DNA of 64,000 nucleotides from UBA964 sp037444685 (GTDB lineage: Bacteria > Pseudomonadota > Gammaproteobacteria > Steroidobacterales > Steroidobacteraceae), in assembly GCA_037444685.1 (NCBI GenBank), contig JBBILX010000003.1:327754-391753 (forward strand), given 5' to 3'. Position numbers and translations under genes: made by a program. The stretch's first letter is position 1; each line of letters opens with the position of its first letter. Positions 49,801 to 59,064 of this stretch are shown piece after piece. The notes under the pieces are model-generated. The model was not told where the DNA came from, searched no databases, and saw nothing but the letters and a program-made list of their open reading frames with translations.

Positions 49801-52452
49801 CGTCGGCTCGTCGAAGAGGAACAGCGTCGGCTTCGCGCCCGCAGCGGCGAGATGGCCGGCGAGCTTGAGTCGCTGCGCCTCGCCGCCGGACAGGGTCGGT
49901 ACCGGTTGCCCGAGTCGCAGGTAATCGAGGCCGACCTCGGCGAGCGGGGCGAGCCGCTTCTGCAGCTCGGGCAGGTCGCCGAAGAAGGCGAGCGCCTCGG
50001 TGACGGTCATCTCGAGCACGTCGGCGATGCTCGCTTCAGCGCCCGTCGCCCCGCGCGCGCGCACTTCGAGCGTCTCGGCGCGATAGCGACGACCCTTGCA
50101 GTCGCCGCAGCGCAGGTAGACGTCGGACAGGAACTGCATCTCGACGTGCTCGAAGCCGTTGCCACCGCAGCTCGGGCAGCGCCCGGTGCCGGAATTGAAG
50201 CTGAAGGTGCCCGGGCGGTAGCCGCGCTCGCGCGCCGCCGGGAGCCTCGCGAAGAATTCCCGGATCACGTCGAACGCGCCGACGTAGCTGGCCGGATTCG
50301 AACGCGTCGTGCGGCCGATGGGGCTCTGGTCGACGAACACCACATCGCCGAGCGAGTCGGCGCCGCGCAGCGCGCGATGCGCGCCCGGCGCCTCGGCAGG
50401 CTGGCCGAGCGCCTGCCGCAGCGCCGGCCAGAGCACGTCCTGCATCAGCGTCGATTTGCCCGAGCCAGACACCCCGGTCAGGCAGACGAGCCGGCCGAGC
50501 GGAAAGCGCAGGTCGACGTCGCGCAGATTGTGCTCGCGCGCTCCCAGCAGCTCGAGCCAGGTCTCGGCCGCGCCGGGTGGCGGACGGCTGGCGCCGCGCG
50601 GCAGCTCGACGCGCCGCTCGCCGCTGAGGTAGTGACCGGTCAGGGACTGCGGGTGCGCTCGCGCCTGTGCCGGCGTGCCATCGCAGACGATCCGGCCGCC
50701 GCGCTCGCCGGCGCCGGGACCCATGTCGATCAGCCGATCCGCTTGCATCATGATCTGCGGATCGTGCTCGACTACGACCAGGGAATTGCCGGCATCGCGC
50801 AGGCGCCGCATCACGTCGATGACGCGCTGCATGTCGCGCGGATGCAGACCGATCGAGGGTTCATCGAGGACGAACAGCGTGTTGACGAGCGACGTACCGA
50901 GCGCGGTGGTCAGGTTGATGCGCTGCACCTCGCCGCCCGACAGTGTGCGCGACTGCCGATCGAGTGTCAGGTAGCCGAGTCCGACGTCGCAGAGGAAGCC
51001 GAGCCGCGCGCGGATCTCGGCGAGCAAGATGTCGGTGGCGGCGTCGAGCGCGCCAGGCAGCGTTAGCGCCGCGAAGAGTCCGCGGACACGCTCCACGGGC
51101 AGACGCATCAGATCGTGCAATCCCAGACCCGGCAGCGAGCGCAGTTGTGCCTCGCTCCAGTCGACCCCGCGCGGGCGGAATCGCGGCATCGAGCCAAGCG
51201 CGGCCTCGGCGAGCGCCGCATCGCCGATGCGCCACAGCAGCGCCTCGGTCCTGAGGCGCGCCCCGTCGCAGCTCGAGCAGGGCGTATACGCCCGATACTT
51301 CGAGAGCAGCACGCGGATGTGCATCTTGTAGGCCTTGCTCTCGAGCCACGCGAAGAAGCGCGCGAGCCCGTACCAGGTGTCGCGTCCGGCACGGCCCTCG
51401 CCATCGATGACCCAGCGACGTGCCGACTCGGGCAATTCGCGCCAGGGCTGGTCGAGCGGGATGCCGCGCCTTTGCGCGAAGCGCTCGAGGTCCTGCTGGT
51501 TCTCGCGGAAGGATGCGGTCTGCCACGGCCGGATCGCGCCTTCGCGCAGAGTCCTGGAGCCATCGGGAATCACGAGCCCGTAGTCGATACCGATCACGCG
51601 CCCGAAGCCGCGACAGGTCTCGCAGGCGCCGAGCGGCGAATTGAACGAGAACGTGCTCGGCGTCGGTGTCGCGTACGAGCGGTCACAGTCCGGGCAGTGC
51701 AGCCCGGTGGAATAGCGCAGCGTCGCGGCCGCCGGCGCCGAATCGGCTGCCTCGCGCGAGCGCGCCGCCTCGGTATCGGCGAGCACGTGCAGCGCGACGC
51801 GCCCACGGCCCATGCGCAGCGCCGCCTCGAGCGAGTCGATGAGGCGGCTTCGGTCGATGATTCCGAGTCGCATCCGGTCCTGGACGACCTCGATACGGTC
51901 GCGCCCGCTGGCGCGCACGCGCGAATAGCCCTGCGCCTCGAGCAGACTGAGCACCTCCTGAGCCTTGAAGTTGCGCGGTACTTCGACATCGAAACAGACG
52001 AGAAGGCGCGCATCGCCGAGCGTCGGCGCACGCGCCGCGAGATCCGCGGCGATCGACTCGGGCGTGTCACGCTGCACGGGTCGAGCACAGCCCGCGCAGA
52101 ACAGCGTCGCGACCCGAGCGTACAGCAGCTTCAGATGGTCGTTGAGCTCCGTCATCGTGCCGACGGTGGAGCGCGAGGTGCGGACGGGGTTCGTCTGGTC
52201 GATGGCGATCGCCGGCGGAATCCCCTCGATCGAGTCGACCGCAGGCTTGTCCATGCGCTCAAGGAACTGTCGCGCATAGGGGGAGAAGGTCTCCACGTAG
52301 CGCCGCTGACCCTCCGCGTACAACGTGTCGAATACCAGCGACGACTTGCCGGAGCCCGATACGCCCGTGACCACCACGAGCTGACCGGTCGGCAAGTCGA
52401 GATCGAGGTTCTTAAGGTTGTTCTGGCGGGCGCCGCGGATCCGAATGGTCAC
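46873..52452 (-). CDS. uvrA: Double-length tandem UvrA (two fused UvrA units)
   Basis: A 1859-residue protein, twice the normal UvrA length (about 940). Four Walker A motifs of the form GVSGSGKS lie near residues 30, 657, 1020 and 1532. Four ABC signatures (LSGGE-QR) follow in step. The UvrA zinc modules are visible in both halves, for example CPSCGGNGFEHVEMQF and CNACEGQGLRKIEMSF. Each half is thus a near-complete UvrA. UvrA works as a dimer in nucleotide-excision repair, so this may be a covalent dimer. It starts at GTG 52452, which overlaps the stop of the GGDEF gene. It may be a paralogue alongside a normal uvrA elsewhere. Confidence 0.9.
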   Translation of the reverse strand: MTIRIRGARQNNLKNLDLDLPTGQLVVVTGVSGSGKSSLVFDTLYAEGQRRYVETFSPYARQFLERMDKPAVDSIEGIPPAIAIDQTNPVRTSRSTVGTMTELNDHLKLLYARVATLFCAGCARPVQRDTPESIAADLAARAPTLGDARLLVCFDVEVPRNFKAQEVLSLLEAQGYSRVRASGRDRIEVVQDRMRLGIIDRSRLIDSLEAALRMGRGRVALHVLADTEAARSREAADSAPAAATLRYSTGLHCPDCDRSYATPTPSTFSFNSPLGACETCRGFGRVIGIDYGLVIPDGSRTLREGAIRPWQTASFRENQQDLERFAQRRGIPLDQPWRELPESARRWVIDGEGRAGRDTWYGLARFFAWLESKAYKMHIRVLLSKYRAYTPCSSCDGARLRTEALLWRIGDAALAEAALGSMPRFRPRGVDWSEAQLRSLPGLGLHDLMRLPVERVRGLFAALTLPGALDAATDILLAEIRARLGFLCDVGLGYLTLDRQSRTLSGGEVQRINLTTALGTSLVNTLFVLDEPSIGLHPRDMQRVIDVMRRLRDAGNSLVVVEHDPQIMMQADRLIDMGPGAGERGGRIVCDGTPAQARAHPQSLTGHYLSGERRVELPRGASRPPPGAAETWLELLGAREHNLRDVDLRFPLGRLVCLTGVSGSGKSTLMQDVLWPALRQALGQPAEAPGAHRALRGADSLGDVVFVDQSPIGRTTRSNPASYVGAFDVIREFFARLPAARERGYRPGTFSFNSGTGRCPSCGGNGFEHVEMQFLSDVYLRCGDCKGRRYRAETLEVRARGATGAEASIADVLEMTVTEALAFFGDLPELQKRLAPLAEVGLDYLRLGQPVPTLSGGEAQRLKLAGHLAAAGAKPTLFLFDEPTTGLHFEDVARLLRAFQRLLDAGHSLLVIEHNLDVIRAADWIVDLGPEGGEAGGRIVAEGTPAMLRAAPRSHTGRALAEYDGCLAVAEASGRPAAGAAAETPLARAARSAIVVQRAREHNLRDIDVTIPRDAFTVITGVSGSGKSTLAFDIVFNEGQRRYLESLNAYARQFVQPASRPDVDAVAGIPPTVAIEQRTSRGGRKSTVATMTEIHHFLRLLFVKLGTQHCPRCQVAIEPRSEEAIVVTIRRRHRGRPVTVLAPLVVARKGLYAELARWARTKGYEQLRVDGRLTPTRPWPRLDRYREHTIELPVATLSADAEHEGALREAVAAALAHGKGVLHVLAAGAATADVYSSRRACPVCGQGFAELDPRLFSFNSRQGWCPECFGTGVKVESIDTGQNPEDAAWSARIADDAPVCGLCAGRRLNPVALNVRLAGRSIADFCCETVAGVGPLLDGLRLDARQTAIARDVLAELRARLEFLERVGLGYLSLDRSAPTLSGGEAQRIRLAAQLGSSLQGVCYVLDEPTIGLHPRDNRVLLDALATLAARRNTLLVVEHDEETIRRADHVIDLGPGAGVEGGRVVAQGHLADLIENPDSITGRYLREPLRHPASPRRRVDSTTPALIVHGARLHNLREVTVRVPLGRLVVVTGVSGSGKSTLARDVLHESLRALLAGRGAPVGCDRIEGVEHLDRVLEVDQTPIGKTPRSCPATYVGAWDHVRRLFACAPEAQLRGYGPGRFSFNTAGGRCNACEGQGLRKIEMSFLPDVEMLCDACGGRRFDAETLAVTWNGRSIGDVVNMSIREAAGFFRAHPALQHLFALLDEVGLGYLTLGQQSPTLSGGEAQRLKLVSELAKVGPETRRRPATRAPRTLYVLDEPTVGLHMADVEKLLGVLQRLVDAGNSVVLIEHNLDLIAAADWIIDMGPEAGARGGRVIAEGTPQELAEFARRRLRRKRRDGPVSHTGEALAAFLAGRAA

Positions 52453-53333
52453 CGTGTCAGCGTAGCAGCATTGGCCGCCGGGCTGCCGGCCACTGCAGCG
52501 TATTGCGATGAGAGTTGCGACCGGCTAGCTATGACGCGATTGCGACCCGAGCGCTTGGCCTCGTAAAGGGCTGCATCGGCACGGTCGAGCAGTGATGTGG
52601 GTGCCTCATCACGCGTCGGGTCTAGCGCGGCAAGGCCAACGCTAACGGTGCATCGGAGCTGGACATCAGAACCGGACACTGGAAACGGAGCATCAGACAC
52701 TGCCCGACGAATGCGCTCCGCAGCATCGGTCGCTCCCGTCGCATTCGTATTTGGCATCAAGACGGCTATCTCTTCGCCTCCATAGCGTGCAACGACATCG
52801 GTCGCGCGACAACTCGAGGCGATCCGACGTGCAAGCTCTTGAAGCACGCGGTCGCCCGCCAAATGTCCATGCTGGTCGTTGATCCACTTGAAATGGTCGA
52901 CATCAATCGATAAGACGCACAGTTCGGCACTGTCAAGCTGTGCGCGCGCGACCTCCCGAAAAAGTCGCTGGTCTAGATAGCGTCGGTTGTAAAGGGAAGT
53001 CAGCCCATCAGTCTGGCTCTCGCGTTCTAGCCTCCGCACACGTTTAATGTCATCTACAGTCCTCTCCGAAATTCGACTGACCGTCAATACAAAGATGCCG
53101 CCCCCGAAGAAAATCACGCAAACGAGCGGATCTAAGTGGCTTCGTCCGGATAGACACAAATAAAGAAATGCGATGTAGCCGAACAAGAAGAGGCAGACAA
53201 GGACCATCAGCCGAGTCCAAGCCGAGCGCAGCGCTGATCCGTTGAGTCCGTCTCTTATCCGATAGATCACAACGATGGAAAGCAGCAGAAGCCCCGCGCC
53301 GACCCCCAACAGTCCAATATTCAGATACCGCAC
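52449..53333 (-). CDS. Membrane diguanylate cyclase (GGDEF)
   Basis: A 294-residue protein with three N-terminal membrane helices (about residues 5-100), then a GGDEF domain (about 115-270). The active-site motif is GGEEI (about 184), with Ile for Phe at the last position. An inhibitory RxxD site (RATD) lies five residues before it, and the DVDHFKWINDQHGHLAGD segment is intact, so activity is likely. The final 15 residues (SQYAAVAGSPAANAATLTR) are encoded in high-GC sequence, unlike the AT-richer body, as if the reading frame runs on into resident DNA. The stop overlaps the uvrA start. Confidence 0.85.
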   Translation of the reverse strand: MRYLNIGLLGVGAGLLLLSIVVIYRIRDGLNGSALRSAWTRLMVLVCLFLFGYIAFLYLCLSGRSHLDPLVCVIFFGGGIFVLTVSRISERTVDDIKRVRRLERESQTDGLTSLYNRRYLDQRLFREVARAQLDSAELCVLSIDVDHFKWINDQHGHLAGDRVLQELARRIASSCRATDVVARYGGEEIAVLMPNTNATGATDAAERIRRAVSDAPFPVSGSDVQLRCTVSVGLAALDPTRDEAPTSLLDRADAALYEAKRSGRNRVIASRSQLSSQYAAVAGSPAANAATLTR

Positions 53334-56260
53334 AGAACCTTCAGAACTTTTCAGCCGGCTGCGAGCTGCGCCGTGATGTCATCTTCAGGTTCAGCGCCAA
53401 AATAGTGCGGCACCATTGAGGGATGAATCGGCCTTGAAAAATGATAGCCTTGCCCAAGGCGACAGCCTAGCGCCAGAAGGCTCGACACTTGTGCGGGACG
53501 TTCAATGCCCTCGGCTATGCAATGTAGCCGGAATGCCTCGCAGATCGACAGTACCGCGCTGATCACGGTTGTCTGTGGTGGCTCGCTTAGCAGACCATCG
53601 ACAAACGATTTATCGATCTTGACAATGTCGACTGGCATGCCATGGAGCATGCTCAGCGATGACTGGCCCACGCCAAAATCGTCGATGGCAACTCGAGCCC
53701 CCTTCGCTCGGAGCCGAGACAACGCGTTCAGCAAATTCATATTGGCGATGACAACGTCTCGCTCGGTGATCTCGAGGACTATGTCGGTGATTGGCACTCC
53801 ATGGCCGACGGTCGCATCATGAACGCTACCGATCAGATTCTCGACATTCGAGAGCTGGCGCCGGGAGATGTTGATGGTCAGTGAGCTTGGACAATGTACG
53901 GGGTCGATTGCCCGCCAATGCGCGAGGTCGGCAATGGCTCGCTTGATGAGCCATGCGCCTAGTTCGTTGACAAGCTCAGTTGCTTCGGCGATCGAGATGA
54001 ATTCCGCAGGAGAGATTGGCCCCAATTCTGGATGGGTCCATCGCATCAATGCTTCGACCGACGTCGGCAGGCCGCTGCGAAGACAATGCACGGGCTGGTA
54101 AACCACCGCTAGTTGCTGCAGCCTGATTGCGTGCCGCAGCTCTCGCTCAAGCCTGTGCCGACGAGTGACGAACTCGTGTAGGGCCTGATCATACCGTCGC
54201 GCTAGACATTTCTCGGCGCCCCTGACGGCATCCAGCGCAATCGAAGCGTCGCGCATCAAATCGCTAGCGCCGGAGTGCCGATCATCGGATACGACGTACC
54301 CACACGTTGCAGTGACTTCAACTGTCTCGCCCATTATCTGGTAACTACCTGTAACGGCGTCTATCATGGCGCTCGCGTAGGATCGTAGGTCATCGGACCA
54401 GCTCCCGCATTGGCGTGTGATGGCAAAATCGCCGTGGTCGACTCTTGCTAGCACGTTGGTGGACTGCGAATCCTCGAGGAGCTCGGTGAAGCCGGTAACC
54501 CGCCTTAAACGCTACGCGACAAGACAGAGGAGTTCGTCCCCGGCGTGATATTCCAGAGACTGGTTGACTTTTGTGAGCTGTCCCAGACGCAGTGAGTAAA
54601 GCTCGACAGGTCGCCTTATCAACTCAAAAGATCGATTCACAGCCTCTAGTAGCGCTCGCCGATTGCCTAGGCCGGTGAGAGGGTCCGTGCGACCTTGCAG
54701 CCAAAGTTCGCGTCTATGTCGTATTTGTGGCTCTGCGTCCCAGACTAGCCCATACCACTTCACCGAGCCATCAGCCTGACGGTCTGTTGAGGCATGCATT
54801 GAGAGCCAGCGGTAAGCATCGTCAGGACCACGTACACGATACTCTAGGTCGACCACGCTACCGTCTAGCGCGGCTTGTTGCATGCGTTTTTCGATCAGCG
54901 CCCGATCGTCCGGATGCAGACGAGCGTAGAGGCTGGCAGGATCCTTTGTGGCGGCTTGCGCGCTGATTCCGTAAAGCTTTTCGACACCGTCGCTTGTGAA
55001 TATGAAGCGGGCGCTTTGGTTACGATCCTTTTCGAATTCGAAAACGAAGCCTGGCAGCTGGTTGGTCAGTTTGGTCATGCGCAGTTCTAGCTGTTGGGCC
55101 CGGTATTCGGAACGTGCTCGCTCGGTGCTGTCGCGTCGCACGCCGACGAGACGTAGAGGAGTGCCGTGCGTCTCGAAGGTCTTGACGCGAACCAGATCCG
55201 TCACCCACCTATCGCCCTCGCGCAGCCGGACCTCGATACTCTCTTCTGGCGCTTTGCCACTTGCGACAGCTTCTATGGTCTGCAGCCATGGACTTCTGTC
55301 GTCTGGGTGCAGCGCGTCGAGAACGATATCGACCGTCGTCCAGCGCCGAACGCTCTGGCATTTGACTCTGGTGATGGCGCGCCAGGTTCTGCTGACTCGT
55401 ACGCGTCGGGTCGGCAAGTCCATTTCCCAGAATCCCAACTGGAGCTTGTTTACGAGTAGTTCCAGCTTTCTACTTTTATGTTGTAGCGCGCCTCTCAACC
55501 GACGCTCGCGTGTTGCAATCTCCTCAAGTTGCTCCTGGCGTTTGCTAGCCAGCTCTAGCGCCGTAACACGTTGATTGAACCATTCCTGATAGCGTCCGGA
55601 TGATAGATGTGCGAACGTGCCAACCAGAACGTAGAAGATTGCTGCAGACCAGTTGCCGGCAAATATGGCTGCGCTCGTCGAGGCGGCGGCAACATAGGGC
55701 CAGACAAACAGGCGAAGCGCAATGCCGTCGGTCATCCGTGCGGCGACTGCGCCGATTGTGAGTGCCGTGACACACAGGACTGCTGTTACATCGGGGCCCG
55801 CCTCGGGAACGTGCAAGGTCACAAGCAGCGGAGCCCATCCGAAGCCGCCGAGTAATGCCTCGAGGCGAGTGAGGCGGAGTAGTCGCTCTAGCTCGGCTTC
55901 AGAGTCGGCAGGGGACAGCGCCCGTCGTATCGTTCGCCCGAGCAGAGCTCGAGCAACTAAAGAGGCCCCGAGAGATAGTGCCGCGAGCCAAGGGACGTGC
56001 TCGTTCGAGTCAGTCGCCCTTACTACGAGGACCACGGAGCCGAGCACTGCGGATGAGACTAACGCTGGCCACAGCGCGTTGGACTGCGCGTTCAGCACCT
56101 CGCGTATCGTGGCAACTCGAACAGATCGCTCGTGGTTCGACACCTTGCATCTCCACTTGAGATGATGACGCGTGTTCTGTTATCAGCGACCCAACCGTCC
56201 ATTTGAGCTGGCTCTGTCGCTATGTTTAATCGGGGCTTCTTCCGAAACCGACGCATCATT
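52500..56260. other. AT-richer island carrying two cyclic-di-GMP genes
   Basis: This stretch is visibly less GC-rich than its surroundings: 53101-53160 has 31 G+C of 60, while 50041-50100 in uvrA has 45 of 60. It uses codons such as TTA, ATA and AGA that are rare in the neighbours. It holds the GGDEF gene and the broken PAS-GGDEF-EAL gene. I found no integrase, transposase, tRNA or terminal repeats, so the mode of arrival is unknown. Boundaries are approximate. Confidence 0.6.
53351..56143 (-). pseudogene. Membrane PAS-PAS-GGDEF-EAL protein interrupted by one in-frame TAG
   Basis: Two ORFs in the same frame, 54512-56143 and 53351-54454, form one gene of 930 codons with a single TAG at 54514-54512 (codon 544). 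Across it the GGDEF domain reads AGDELLCLVA-stop-RLRRVTGFTELLEDSQ with no frame change, so a Gln codon probably became TAG. The order is five or so membrane helices (residues 25-190), coiled coil, two PAS domains (about 230-330, 365-480), GGDEF and EAL. The GGDEF motif is degenerate (DHGDF), while the EAL domain keeps EALMRW, EITERD, DDFGVGQSS, KIDKSF and AEGIE. A GTG at 54454 could start an isolated EAL protein. Confidence 0.8.
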
Positions 56261-56388
56261 CGTCAGTCCCAAAAGTACACGGCCGAACGGCGGGAGGATG
56301 CGCTCTGGCTCCCCGCACCCGGAAGCCAAGAATTGAACATAATCAGGAGGCGCGCTCGGCGCGATTTACCGCAGATCGGGAGGCGTTG
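56144..56388. other. Intergenic region at the right edge of the AT-richer island
   Basis: These 245 bases separate the divergent PAS-GGDEF-EAL and nitrilase-like genes. Base composition changes from AT-richer to GC-rich at about 56260. CATAAT (56338-56343) could be a -10 element for the rightward gene but has no good -35. GGGAGG (56378-56383) is the ribosome binding site. No repeat or gene is seen. Confidence 0.4.
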
Positions 56389-57621
56389 GTGAGAAGGCCC
56401 GGATCATCTCGTTCATCACTGACTTGGATCGATCGCTCGCGGCGGGACTGGCTGCAGCGCGCGCTGCAGGCGGGCGCCGCCGGCGGCGGCGCACTGATTC
56501 TCGGAAGCGGGGCGCCCACCGCCGCGGCCGCACGTGTCCGTGGCGCGCGGGCCAGAGTCGAGGTCCAGCCGGACGGGCGCTACGCGACCGTCCCGCTCGA
56601 GCGGGAGACTGTGCGGCTCGCGCTGGTGCAGACGCGCTTCAACATGATCGACCCGGCGAACGTCGTTGCCTCCCGCGCTGCGAACCTGCGCCACATGCTC
56701 GACTGGATCGATCGCGCGCAGTCCGGCCCGCGTCGCCACGAGCTGCTGATGTTCCACGAACTGCCTCTGACGGGCCTGTCGATGCAGTGGGACCGGCGCA
56801 CCATTCTCGCCGGCTGCATCGAGGTCCCGGGCGTCGAGACCGAAGCGATCTCGGCGAAGGCGCGCGAACATGGGTGCTGGATCGTCTTCGGCGCGTACGT
56901 CGTCGACCGCGACTGGCCGAAACATTACCTGTCGATCACCACGATCATCGGGCCGGACGGCGCGATCGTCGACCGCCAGTGGAAGGCCCGCAACATCATG
57001 GGCTCGCTCGGCGGCATCGAGCTGATGACCACGACGATCTTCAACGTGCTCGACCGCTATGTCGAGATGTACGGTTGGGATCGCGTGATCCCGGTCGCGC
57101 GCACGCCGATCGGCAACATCGCCACGAGCTCGGTGCAGCTCGAGCCCGAGCTGTTTCGCGCATTCGCGATCAAGGGCGCGGAGATCGTGCTGCGCACCGC
57201 GACGGGCCGCTTCCGCATGGCGGACGTGCAGGGCGCGGCGCTCCACAACGGGTACTGGACGGCCATGGTCAACAACGCCTACCTGCCCGACGATCCGCAG
57301 GGCCTGCGCCGCTACTGGCCCGATGGCGACTGGCGTCGACCGACCGCCGACTCGACGAGCGTGCTGTCGAGCATCGTCGACGCGCGCGGCAATCTGGTGG
57401 CGCAGGCCACGACGCCGGAGGAGCAGGTCGTGGCCTTCGAGATCCCGATCGCCGCGCATCGCGCGCAGATGCGCCAGCCCGTGGTCCACGAGGAGCTCTA
57501 CGCGCCGGTCTGGGACGCGTACGTCGGCAAGTATCCGCCAGGCGCGTTCCTGCAGCGTCAGCCGCAGACCGTGCAGGAGGCCGCCCGACAGCTCAACGCC
57601 GGGAGCCGCTGGCGCGACTGA
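56389..57621 (+). CDS. Second Tat-exported nitrilase-superfamily protein with Cys-to-Ser substitution
   Basis: A 410-residue protein. GTG 56389 is preferred over TTG 56386 because of GGGAGG at a good distance. The Tat motif is SRRDWLQ (about residues 17-23) followed by a Gly/Ala-rich hydrophobic stretch. The nitrilase residues are Glu in FHELPL (E124) and Lys in RQWKARN (K199), both kept. The Cys position is Ser in ATSSVQLEPE (S247), as in the paralogue at 4222-5436. The family shares GAEI(V/F)L after the elbow. It leads a short cluster with a FAD monooxygenase and a DUF1838 protein, which suggests a degradation pathway. Confidence 0.8.
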   Translation: MRRPGSSRSSLTWIDRSRRDWLQRALQAGAAGGGALILGSGAPTAAAARVRGARARVEVQPDGRYATVPLERETVRLALVQTRFNMIDPANVVASRAANLRHMLDWIDRAQSGPRRHELLMFHELPLTGLSMQWDRRTILAGCIEVPGVETEAISAKAREHGCWIVFGAYVVDRDWPKHYLSITTIIGPDGAIVDRQWKARNIMGSLGGIELMTTTIFNVLDRYVEMYGWDRVIPVARTPIGNIATSSVQLEPELFRAFAIKGAEIVLRTATGRFRMADVQGAALHNGYWTAMVNNAYLPDDPQGLRRYWPDGDWRRPTADSTSVLSSIVDARGNLVAQATTPEEQVVAFEIPIAAHRAQMRQPVVHEELYAPVWDAYVGKYPPGAFLQRQPQTVQEAARQLNAGSRWRD

Positions 57622-57738
57622 GGCATTCGGCCACGGTGCGGGCGGCGCACCGCAGAGCGGATCGGCTCCGCCACGTGGCTCTCGTCGCCGCGGCCGCTCG
57701 CGCATCATCGAGCGGGGGCGGGCCTGCCGGGGCGGGGC

Positions 57739-58923
57739 ATGCGTTCGATGGAGATCGCCGTCATCGGCGCAGGGATCGCCGGCGTCACGGTCGCCCGCGC
57801 GCTGCAGCAGCGCGGCTTCCGGCCGCGCCTCTATGAGCAGGCCACGGCGCTCGGCGAGGCCGGCGCGGGTCTGACGATCAGTCCCAATGCGACCCATGTG
57901 CTCCATGCGATCGGCCTCGCCGATGTCCTGCCGAAGATCGGCATGCGGCCCGACCGGGGCGGGGTCCGGCATTGGCGCAGCGGCGAACTGCTGTTCGAGA
58001 TCATGCGCGGCCGCGACATGCTCGAGCGTTACGGCGCATGGTACTACCAGGTGCACCGCGCGGATCTTCACGGCGCGCTGCTCGATCTCATTCGCCATGC
58101 AGATCCGGCAGCGATCGTACTTGGCCATCGCTTCACGGGACTCGAGCAGCGTGCCGGCCGCGTGCGGGTCGGGTTCGAGTGCGGTGCGCGGATCGACGCC
58201 GATCTCGTCATCGGCGCCGATGGCGCCCGCTCCGCCGTGCGCCACGCGCTGTTCGGCCCCACGGAGCCGAAGTTCACGGGCTACATCGCCTATCGCGGTC
58301 TGATCCCTGTCGCCGCTCTGCCGTCCCGCGAGGAGCGACCGACGCTGTTGTACCCAGGTTCGTGCATCTCGATCGGGCCGGGGCGTTCCTTCACGCGCTA
58401 TCTGATCCGGGATGGCGGCACGGTCAACTACGTCGGACTCGCCGGGCGCGACGACTGGCGCGAGGAGGGCTGATCCATCCGCTCCAACGTCGGGGAACTC
58501 GCGCGCGAGTACGACGGCTGGTACGAGGACGTGCAGACCCTGATTCGCGCGACGCCCTCCGATCTCGTTTTCAAGTGGGCGCTGTTCGATCGCGAGCCCC
58601 TGCCGCGCTGGAGCGACGGCGCGGTGACTCTGCTCGGCGACGCCGCGCACCCGATGCTGCCTTTCCTCGGTCAGGGTGCGGCCATGGGCATCGAGGATGC
58701 GATGGTGCTGGCGCGCGCCCTCGCAGAGTCGCCCACACTGCCGACGGCACTCGCGCGTTACGAGGCCGCGCGTCGTGAACGCACGGCTTTCGTGATGCAG
58801 AAGTCCCGCGAGACGGCTCGCAGTTATCACGGAGCCGACGTCGACCGGTATCAGCCGGGTCAGCACCTGAGTGCCGAGTCACTTGGACTGATGGTCTACA
58901 ATCCGGTGACTGAGCCGATCTGA
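57739..58923 (+). pseudogene. FAD-dependent monooxygenase (salicylate-hydroxylase-like) with an in-frame TGA
   Basis: Two same-frame ORFs, 57739-58473 and 58531-58923, are one 394-codon gene cut only by TGA 58471-58473 (codon 245). The reading passes GRDDWREEG-stop-SIRSNVGELAREYDGW without frame change; Trp (TGG) is the expected residue there in this family. The Rossmann motif IAVIGAGIAG is at the start, the DG motif is VIGADGARSAV, and the GD motif is LLGDAAHPMLPFLGQGAAMGIEDA. These define a group A flavoprotein monooxygenase (p-hydroxybenzoate/salicylate hydroxylase type). If the stop is real, the protein lacks half of its FAD site and is inactive. Confidence 0.85.
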
Positions 58924-59064
58924 GCCGGCCGGATCTGCGCCACGCTGCGGCCAAGGATGCAGGCAATGATCCCCACTGCGCCCGCGACGCCCGAAGATCC
59001 GTGCTTGATCCGCGGCGAACCGCCGGTCCGCCCGAGCCTCTCGATTGCCTGTCAAGGAGCCCGC

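Noticed and set aside
52500..56260. Transposon or integrated phage at the AT-richer island
   Set aside because: No transposase, integrase, terminal inverted repeat or target duplication was visible; recorded only as a compositional island.
58471..58473. TGA as a selenocysteine codon in the FAD monooxygenase
   Set aside because: No bacterial SECIS-like hairpin was noticed just after it, the family is not a selenoprotein family, and Trp is the expected residue.
56416..58866. 816-codon minus-strand frame across the nitrilase-like and FAD genes
   Set aside because: Antisense shadow; no start context and no motif.
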